NCBI GenBank assembly: GCA_903879765.1
Contig: CAIRMS010000344.1
Location: 1 to 29,871, forward strand
Length of the DNA stretch: 29,871 nt
Source of the DNA: an uncultured Flavobacteriales bacterium
GTDB lineage: Bacteria; Bacteroidota; Bacteroidia; Flavobacteriales_D; Crocinitomicaceae
Reading direction: 5' to 3'
The translations under genes and the position numbers were made by a program. The stretch's first letter is position 1, and each line of letters begins with the position of its first letter. The notes beneath the pieces were generated by a model. That model saw only the letters and a list, made by a program, of their open reading frames with translations, was not told where the DNA came from and did no database searches. This document shows, one piece after another, positions 1-5,820 of this stretch.

Positions 1-1874
1 ATGTTTCTTTTTCCATAAAAATCATCGATGTTCGGATCTTTTTCATTCACCGTTTCGCTAATGCTCGTTTTGTTGCGCGTATCACCAATAAATGGATCTT
101 TTTGTGCATTTTGCTCTTCCTTAATTCCTTTCTCAATTGTTGGATTCATGGTGTTCAATTGAAACCACTTCACATCGTCGATGGTGATATCCACATTGTC
201 TGTTCCGTAAAACCAACCTCTCCAGAACCAATCTAAGTCAACGGCTGAAGCATCTTCCATCGTTCGGAAGAAATCTGCCGGAGTAGGATGTTTGAATTTC
301 CAACGTTCGCAATACGTTTTGAAGGCATAATCGAATAATTCGCGTCCCATGACCGTTTCGCGTAAAATATTTAAGGCAGTAGCTGGTTTGCCATAAGCAT
401 TGTTTCCAAATTGCATAATGGATTCAGAATTTGTCATGATGGGTGAAATCGTACTTTTATCACCACGCATGTAATCTGCCATCATATATGCTGGACCACG
501 ACGAGATGGATATCCACGTTCCCATTCTTGTTCTGTTAAATATTGAACGAAGGTATTCAATCCTTCATCCATCCATGTCCACTGACGTTCATCTGAATTG
601 ATAATCATCGGGAAGAAATTGTGTCCAACTTCGTGAATGATCACTCCCCACATGCCGTATTTCTCTCCTTCTGTATACGTTCCATCAGCTTCTGGACGTC
701 CACCGTTGAAACAAATCATCGGGTATTCCATGCCAATCCATTTGCTGTGTACGGAAATTGCTACTGGATAAGGATAATCAACCGTGAATTTAGAATAGGT
801 TTTGATGGTATGTGCCACTAATTTTGTTGAATAGCGCTCCCAAAGTGGATTTCCTTCTTTTGGATAATAGGACATGCAAAGTACATTCTTTCCATTCACC
901 GGCATGTTCTGTGCGTCCCAAATAAACTTGCGTGATGTTGCAAAGGCGAAGTCACGAACGTTTGTTGCTTTATACGTCCACGTTTTGGTTTGTTTAGATT
1001 TGTCTGACTCTGCTTTTTCTGCTTCCGACTGTGTCACGATGATAACAGGAACATCTGATTTACGCGCTTGCTCTAAACGTTTCTTTTGATCAGCTGTTAG
1101 AATGCTTCCGTAATTTTGACATTCACCTGTCGCTGCCACGACGTGATCAGCAGGAACCGTTATATTCACTTCATAATCTCCAAATGGCAACGTGAATTCA
1201 CCTCGTCCTAAAAATTGCTTGTTTTGCCAACCTGTTACATCGTTGTAGACACACATTCTTGGGAAAAACTGTGCGATTGTGTACAAATAATTTTGGTCCT
1301 TTTCGAAGTATTCATATCCTGAACGTCCACCTACTTGCATGCGGTCATTGATATTGTACCACCATTTCACTTGAAACGTAATGCTTGAATTGGGCATCAA
1401 CGGTTTTTCCAAATCAATACGCAACATCGTTTTATTGATGAAGTAACTAAGTTTCTGTCCAGAGGTATTGGTGATTTGCTCAATTTTAAATCCACCATCG
1501 TATTTAAAATCACGCTTGCGAAGATCTCCCATGGACTTAAAGTCCTCCATTTTCTCCACTTCGATTAATTTGGTATCGGAGTTTTCATCGTAGATGTTTT
1601 GGTCCAATTGTAACCATAAATAATCCAAACGATCAGGTGAGTTATTGGTGTAAGTTATCGTTTCAAAGCCACTTAATTTTTGCGTCGCATCATCAATCAC
1701 TAAATTCATTTTGTAATCTGCTTTCTGCTGATAGTAATGGTGTCCCGGAGCTCCAGATGCCGTATGGTATTCATTTGGCGTCGGTAATTCCTGGTCCAAT
1801 TGAGCGAACTTTTTCTGCGCAGAAACTTGGAAGCTTAAGAACAGCAGTAGGGAGGATACAAGTTTAGTTTTCAT
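1..1874 (-). CDS. M1 family metallopeptidase (aminopeptidase N-like), C-terminus cut off
   Basis: Zinc metallopeptidase of the M1 (gluzincin) family, expected to cleave N-terminal residues from peptides outside the cytoplasm. I translated it directly: the ATG at 1874 opens a signal peptide (MKTKLVSSLLLFLSFQVSAQ), and 624 codons are visible before the frame runs off base 1. The zinc site HEVGH lies at residues 414-418 and is followed 18 residues later by the third ligand E437 in WMDEGLN, the canonical HEXXH-X18-E spacing. Just upstream, GMEYP corresponds to the GxMEN exopeptidase motif with Tyr in place of Asn. The start codon overlaps the stop of the upstream DUF6702 gene as ATGA, so the two are probably translationally coupled. 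No T9SS signal can be judged because the C-terminus is missing. Family assignment is firm; substrate is unknown. Confidence 0.93.
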   Translation of the reverse strand, partial: MKTKLVSSLLLFLSFQVSAQKKFAQLDQELPTPNEYHTASGAPGHHYYQQKADYKMNLVIDDATQKLSGFETITYTNNSPDRLDYLWLQLDQNIYDENSDTKLIEVEKMEDFKSMGDLRKRDFKYDGGFKIEQITNTSGQKLSYFINKTMLRIDLEKPLMPNSSITFQVKWWYNINDRMQVGGRSGYEYFEKDQNYLYTIAQFFPRMCVYNDVTGWQNKQFLGRGEFTLPFGDYEVNITVPADHVVAATGECQNYGSILTADQKKRLEQARKSDVPVIIVTQSEAEKAESDKSKQTKTWTYKATNVRDFAFATSRKFIWDAQNMPVNGKNVLCMSYYPKEGNPLWERYSTKLVAHTIKTYSKFTVDYPYPVAISVHSKWIGMEYPMICFNGGRPEADGTYTEGEKYGMWGVIIHEVGHNFFPMIINSDERQWTWMDEGLNTFVQYLTEQEWERGYPSRRGPAYMMADYMRGDKSTISPIMTNSESIMQFGNNAYGKPATALNILRETVMGRELFDYAFKTYCERWKFKHPTPADFFRTMEDASAVDLDWFWRGWFYGTDNVDITIDDVKWFQLNTMNPTIEKGIKEEQNAQKDPFIGDTRNKTSISETVNEKDPNIDDFYGKRN

Positions 1875-2413
1875 GGTTTCAAAGCAAAATAGTGTGTGGC
1901 TTGTGTTTTCGTGAAACTCTGTGTTTCACGATCTTCACGGTAAATAAAGGTTAATTTGTTTTGTTGATCTGGAAATGCATCCATTAAAAATCGAAAGTCC
2001 ACTTGGATTAAGGTGTAGACATGTTTTGCAGCGGAGGTAAAATACAGTTCAACTGTGCCGTTTTTCATGATTTGAAAGGACTCAATGGTCCAAGAAGCAG
2101 AACAATATGCATCCACTGCATTTGAATCAAAGCTACAGCCATAGCGCAGGGTTAAATATTTATTGAGGTACGCTTCAATGATTTTTACTTCAGCTGATTC
2201 AGGCGTTAACTTCTCAAGTTTCGTTTGAAGTCCGAAAGAATTCATGAGGCTTAACTCTAAATCATGTGCCGTTGCAACAACGGATCCTTCGAATTTTTGT
2301 CCCATCTCGTTGTACTCAATTTCCGCGAAAGCAAAAAAGTATTGATGTCCCCAGCTAACAGAAGTCACTAGTAAACAAGAGGATATAAAAAGAAGTTTGA
2401 TGAACCTATTCAT
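1871..2413 (-). CDS. DUF6702 family secreted protein
   Basis: A 180-residue exported protein with a signal peptide (hydrophobic residues 6-20, probable cleavage after SWG). The mature start HQYFFAFAEIEYNE and the following stretch ending in DLELSL match the DUF6702 pattern from memory. This family of unknown function is common in Bacteroidota and often encoded directly before an M1 peptidase, as here. The two genes share ATGA (1871-1874). Two Cys residues in the mature part (around residues 93 and 103) could form a disulfide. A role as helper or partner of the peptidase is inference from gene order only. Confidence 0.72.
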   Translation of the reverse strand: MNRFIKLLFISSCLLVTSVSWGHQYFFAFAEIEYNEMGQKFEGSVVATAHDLELSLMNSFGLQTKLEKLTPESAEVKIIEAYLNKYLTLRYGCSFDSNAVDAYCSASWTIESFQIMKNGTVELYFTSAAKHVYTLIQVDFRFLMDAFPDQQNKLTFIYREDRETQSFTKTQATHYFALKP

Positions 2414-2419
2414 GCAGTG

Positions 2420-2427
2420 CGAAAATA
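2420..2427 (-). promoter_or_regulatory. Candidate -7 box for the DUF6702-M1 operon
   Basis: Read on the minus strand the site is TATTTTCG, one mismatch from the Bacteroidota -7 consensus TAnnTTTG. It ends 6 nt before the ATG at 2413, which would give a leaderless or nearly leaderless transcript. No convincing -33 TTG was found. Confidence 0.3.
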
Positions 2428-2485
2428 CAAAAATTAATGAAGTTTTAATAAGTACTATTCACTTTGGTTTTTGTACTTTCATGGT

Positions 2486-2704
2486 ATGAAAAGATTATTC
2501 AGTTTATGCGCTTCCGTTCTCATTCTCTTTGCTTGTGCAAAAGAACCAACTGCTTGCGAATGTGGCAGAAATTTAATGAAAAACAGCCAAGATCAGGATG
2601 CTGATTTATCTGCAGCGTGCGAAGAGACTGTTTCCTCCTTGTCAGAATCCAAACAAATGGATTGGTATAATGCGAGCATGGAATGTATGAATGAACAAAA
2701 TTGA
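2486..2704 (+). CDS. Small Cys-rich putative lipoprotein
   Basis: A 72-residue protein of unknown function. I start it at the ATG at 2486 rather than the upstream TTG at 2471, because the ATG directly opens a lipoprotein-type signal peptide: MKR, a hydrophobic core, then L-F-A-C with the candidate lipidated Cys at residue 17. Phe at the -2 position is unusual for a lipobox. The short mature part is acidic and has four further Cys (two in TACECG, one in the middle, one near the C-terminus), enough for two disulfides. It lies 72 nt from the divergent DUF6702 gene and 52 nt before upp. It would sit in the periplasm or outer membrane. No family was recognised. Confidence 0.6.
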   Translation: MKRLFSLCASVLILFACAKEPTACECGRNLMKNSQDQDADLSAACEETVSSLSESKQMDWYNASMECMNEQN

Positions 2705-2756
2705 TATTCACTCGTTTGGAAAATCGAGTTTCACTTAACCATGAAATGAACGGATT

Positions 2757-3404
2757 ATGATTCATAACAATTCACTACAAGCATCCATTTTTAATCGCTT
2801 CATGAGTGAAATTAGGGATGTGGAAATTCAGAAAGACCCTGTTCGTTTTCGTTTGAATATGGAACGAATAGCGGAAATTTTGGGTTACGAGCTTTCTAAA
2901 AAACTGGAATCAAGAACCTTGGAAACGCAAACACCTCTCGGTATTTCACAGACGGATGTTCCTTCAGAAACTCCCGTACTTGCAACTATTTTACGAGCAG
3001 GTCTTTCCATGCACAGTGGTTTGTTGCGCATTTTTGATCGGGCGGATAGTGCATTTATTTCTGCCTACCGAAAACATTCAACAGCGGAGGAATTTGATAT
3101 CCATGTTGAATACCTTGCTGCACCAACTTTAGATAAACGCGTTTGGATTATAAGTGATCCAATGCTGGCGACTGGTAGTTCAATGTTGGCCGTATATAAA
3201 GCTTTACGGAAAATGGGTAATCCAACCCAAATACATATTGTTTCTGCTATTGCAACACCTGATGCTTTGGCGCTTATTAAAGCCAATTTCCCGACGAACA
3301 CAGAAATTTGGGTAGGAGCAATCGATCAAGAATTAACCGCGCAATCGTACATCGTTCCTGGTTTAGGGGATGCTGGTGATTTAGCATATGGAATAAAATT
3401 ATAA
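2757..3404 (+). CDS. upp: Uracil phosphoribosyltransferase
   Basis: Pyrimidine salvage enzyme: uracil + PRPP gives UMP + pyrophosphate, in the cytoplasm. The 215-residue length is normal. The PRPP-binding loop DPMLATGSS starts at D134, and the uracil-binding C-terminal motif GLGDAGDLAYG occupies residues 202-212; both are hallmarks of UPRT. The ATG at 2757 is the only good start, since nearby upstream ATGs run into stops. The stop is followed after 2 nt by the start of a membrane protein gene, so the two are co-transcribed. Confidence 0.95.
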   Translation: MIHNNSLQASIFNRFMSEIRDVEIQKDPVRFRLNMERIAEILGYELSKKLESRTLETQTPLGISQTDVPSETPVLATILRAGLSMHSGLLRIFDRADSAFISAYRKHSTAEEFDIHVEYLAAPTLDKRVWIISDPMLATGSSMLAVYKALRKMGNPTQIHIVSAIATPDALALIKANFPTNTEIWVGAIDQELTAQSYIVPGLGDAGDLAYGIKL

Positions 3405-3406
3405 AG

Positions 3407-3868
3407 ATGAATTGGACAGGTTTTTGGAGTATTTATTTTTTAGCTATGGTCAAGTTTTCCGTTTCAACGGTACCTGGACCTAGGTTAGGGATGACATTTT
3501 TTGAAACAGCACTTGCATCCTTTGCTGGTGCTACAACTTGCGCATTGGTGTGTTATTTTGCAAGTGACGCCATTTTGCTTTACATGAAAAAGAGGGCTCA
3601 AAAAAAACAAGTGTTGTTAGAGTCTCAAGGAATACCGCCAAAAGTGAAAAGAAAATTTACACGAATGAATAAGATGGTGATCCGCATTAAAATGAAATTC
3701 GGACAAGTGGGAATTTGTTTTTTCGCACCTTTCTTTCTTTCTGTTCCAATTGGAAGTATGGTCGTAGCGAAGTTTTATGGAAAGCGTTGGGAGACGTTCC
3801 CTTTGATCGTTCTTGGTTTTGTAGTCAACGCAAGCCTCACCTCAATTATCGTTTATTTTGTATTCTAA
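3407..3868 (+). CDS. Conserved-looking membrane protein of unknown function
   Basis: A 153-residue integral membrane protein. A first hydrophobic segment lies around residues 5-20, another around 35-57, then a strongly basic cytoplasmic-type loop (KKRAQKKQ, then KVKRKFTRMNKM), and two more hydrophobic segments around 103-122 and 132-153. The motif FFLSVPIGSMVVAKFYGK in the third segment resembles small exporter or DedA-like membrane proteins only loosely, so I do not assign a family. It starts 2 nt after upp and overlaps the next gene by 11 nt. Translational coupling in an upp operon is likely; a role in pyrimidine transport would be speculation. Confidence 0.7.
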   Translation: MNWTGFWSIYFLAMVKFSVSTVPGPRLGMTFFETALASFAGATTCALVCYFASDAILLYMKKRAQKKQVLLESQGIPPKVKRKFTRMNKMVIRIKMKFGQVGICFFAPFFLSVPIGSMVVAKFYGKRWETFPLIVLGFVVNASLTSIIVYFVF

Positions 3869-4565
3869 CAAACATATATTTTTTGATTTAGACCGTACGC
3901 TTTGGGACTTTGATCGAAATTCTGAAGCAGCACTTCGTCACATTATCCAAGAGGAAAATCTGATTCCACAGGTAGAATCTTTTGAGCGTTTCCATAAAGC
4001 ATACGAACGTCAAAATGCTCATTTATGGAAGTTGTATGGACGAGGGAAAATCAAAAAAGAGGAGCTTCGTTATGAACGCTTTCGTGCAACTTTTCAGAAA
4101 TTTAAAATTCGCGATGAGTCTTTAGTACGTCGCGTTGGGGATGCTTACGTGGAAATTTCGCCGCGTCAAACCGGACTTTTTCCAAATGCTATCGAGACCT
4201 TGAAGGAACTAAAATCGATGGGATTCTCACTTCACATTATCACGAATGGATTCCAAGAAGTACAGTTCATTAAGTTAGAAAATTGCGGAATGCATACGTT
4301 CTTTGACGTTATTGTTTGCTCCGAGTTTATCGGTAAAAACAAACCTGACCCAGCCATTTTTCACTACGCGATGAAAGAAGCAGGAACCAAAGCGGCAGAC
4401 TCACTGATGATTGGTGACGATTACAGAATCGATGTCGCTGGCGCTCTTCAAGTTGGCATGCACGCGATTCACTTCGATCCAATTGGAAAGAATAAATACA
4501 ATTATGATTGGATGATCACCGACCTAGCTCATTTACCAGAAATGATCATTCGTTTAATGCGTTAA
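3858..4565 (+). CDS. HAD-superfamily hydrolase, YjjG-like nucleotidase
   Basis: A 235-residue haloacid dehalogenase-type phosphatase. Motif I is FFDLDRTLWDFDRN with nucleophile D10 and acid/base D12, very like the YjjG/YfnB group of (noncanonical) pyrimidine nucleotidases. Motif II is ITNG, motif III has the Lys of NKPDPAIF, and motif IV is IGDDYRIDVAGA. The likely activity is dephosphorylation of nucleoside monophosphates, which fits the upp neighbourhood. The start is probably the TTG at 3858, inside the end of the preceding gene: there is no in-frame ATG near it, and motif I must begin within the first ten residues. It ends exactly where the convergent rlmB gene ends. Confidence 0.85.
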   Translation: MYSNKHIFFDLDRTLWDFDRNSEAALRHIIQEENLIPQVESFERFHKAYERQNAHLWKLYGRGKIKKEELRYERFRATFQKFKIRDESLVRRVGDAYVEISPRQTGLFPNAIETLKELKSMGFSLHIITNGFQEVQFIKLENCGMHTFFDVIVCSEFIGKNKPDPAIFHYAMKEAGTKAADSLMIGDDYRIDVAGALQVGMHAIHFDPIGKNKYNYDWMITDLAHLPEMIIRLMR

Positions 4566-5339
4566 TTAGCCGCGAATTTCTTGTCTCGTACGCTCGTAGA
4601 AAATCATTCCCGCGGCAACACCAACATTCAATGAAGCAATTTCCCCTTTCATTGGAATACGTGCTTTGATGTCAGCCATGTTCAATAAATCGGAGGTAAT
4701 TCCACTTTCTTCTGAACCCATGATCACTGCAACTGAACCACGAAGATTCGTTTCGTACAACGGAACATTTCCTTTTTCTGTACACGCGATGATGCGAAGT
4801 CCAGATTGCTGTAAGTAAAACAAGGTGTTTTTTAAATCATTTGTTTTACAAATTGGAATACGGTTTAAGGCTCCAGCAGAAGCTTTCATGGCATCGGATG
4901 TTGCTAAAGCAGATCCTTTAGATGGAATTAAAATAGCATGTGCTCCTTGACATTCTGCCGTTCGGGCAATTGCGCCAAAATTTCGAACGTCTGTAATTCT
5001 ATCTAAAACAACAATGAATGGTTTCTCATCATTTTCTAAAAGTGCATCGACCAATGGTTCAATTTCCTGGTAAGAAATCGGTGGAATCATAGCGATTACT
5101 CCTTGGTGATTGCCCTCTGTCAGTGTATCTAACTTTTGAACAGGAACAAACTGTAGGAAGTAATTTTTTCCTTGTAGCGCAGATTTTAATTCTTCGAATA
5201 ATTCTTTGTGAAGTCCTTTTTGAATGAGGATTTTATTCAATTCTTTATCAGCGTTCACTGCTTCGATAACGGCGCGAATACCAAAAATGATGTCCTCGCG
5301 TTCTTTGCGGTATTTTCTTTCTGTACGTTGTTGTTCCAT
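4566..5339 (-). CDS. rlmB: 23S rRNA 2'-O-ribose methyltransferase, TrmH/SpoU family
   Basis: A SPOUT-class RNA methyltransferase using S-adenosylmethionine, probably modifying the ribose of a 23S rRNA guanosine. The N-terminal substrate-binding domain (IIFGIRAVIEAV onward) is followed by the three SPOUT motifs: NFGAIARTAECQGA near residue 120, VIMGSEESGI near 205, and IPMKGEIASLNVGVAAGMI near 225-243, which form the trefoil knot. The 257-residue length fits RlmB. Its ATG overlaps the OsmC stop (TAATG), so the two are translated together. Its stop directly abuts the HAD stop on the other strand, with no intergenic terminator. A tRNA target cannot be excluded from sequence alone. Confidence 0.9.
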   Translation of the reverse strand: MEQQRTERKYRKEREDIIFGIRAVIEAVNADKELNKILIQKGLHKELFEELKSALQGKNYFLQFVPVQKLDTLTEGNHQGVIAMIPPISYQEIEPLVDALLENDEKPFIVVLDRITDVRNFGAIARTAECQGAHAILIPSKGSALATSDAMKASAGALNRIPICKTNDLKNTLFYLQQSGLRIIACTEKGNVPLYETNLRGSVAVIMGSEESGITSDLLNMADIKARIPMKGEIASLNVGVAAGMIFYERTRQEIRG

Positions 5340-5740
5340 TAGATATAATTAAACTCGAGTTCTACATTTCCTTCGAGTGTGATTGCGACCGGACAAGCGC
5401 GTCCAGCCATGATGACTTTTTTACGGGTAAGTTCATCCCAATTATTGCCGTTCAAATCCATGTTGACAACGATTTTTTCAATCCTACGCGGACTAGAAGC
5501 CATATGTTTTTCAATTGTTGCTTCACACGATTCAAAAGTGATCTCATGCGTTTGACAATAAATCCCCATGATGGTCATCATACAAGAGACAAGGGAAGTG
5601 GCAACTAAATCTGTGGGAGAAAAAGCTTCGCCTTTTCCTTGGTTATCAATAGGTGCATCGGTTAATATTTGTGTGCCAGATGCAAGGTGTTCACATGAAG
5701 TACGTAGATTTCCTAGATATGTAACGCGTGCTGTTGCCAT
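5339..5740 (-). CDS. OsmC family protein
   Basis: A 133-residue OsmC/Ohr-fold protein, a family of thiol-dependent hydroperoxide reductases and relatives. The conserved first Cys is in SPTDLVATSLVSCMMT (about residue 53) and the second in RACPVAITL (about residue 115). The substitution CPVAI is typical of the YhfA-like side rather than Ohr proper. Cytoplasmic; it probably detoxifies organic peroxides, though some members have no demonstrated activity. It is first in a two-gene operon with rlmB. The ATG at 5740 lies only 4 nt after a perfect -7 box, so the mRNA is probably leaderless. Confidence 0.88.
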   Translation of the reverse strand: MATARVTYLGNLRTSCEHLASGTQILTDAPIDNQGKGEAFSPTDLVATSLVSCMMTIMGIYCQTHEITFESCEATIEKHMASSPRRIEKIVVNMDLNGNNWDELTRKKVIMAGRACPVAITLEGNVELEFNYI

Positions 5741-5744
5741 GGCG

Positions 5745-5752
5745 CAAAGGTA
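5745..5752 (-). promoter_or_regulatory. Promoter -7 box for osmC-like/rlmB operon
   Basis: On the minus strand the site reads TACCTTTG, a perfect TAnnTTTG. It ends 4 nt before the ATG at 5740, where transcription would be expected to start. The -33 region lacks a clear TTG at the usual 17-23 nt distance. Confidence 0.6.
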
Positions 5753-5820
5753 CGGATATTATTAGAACTGAATTGGGCCTTTTTGTCCTTAAATCTATCA
5801 ATACGTTAGTTAACGTGTTC

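Noticed and set aside
621..821. Plus-strand open frame of 66 codons
   Set aside because: Lies antisense to the zinc-site region of the M1 peptidase, which has a clear family match on the minus strand.
2711..2730. Possible hairpin (ACTCG ... CGAGT) between the lipoprotein gene and upp
   Set aside because: Five-base arms with a long loop and no T-run; likely chance.
5803..5816. Near-palindrome ACGTTA-GT-TAACGT between the type B gene and the osmC-like gene
   Set aside because: Short, 2-nt centre and no T-tract; not a credible terminator, and no regulator points to it.
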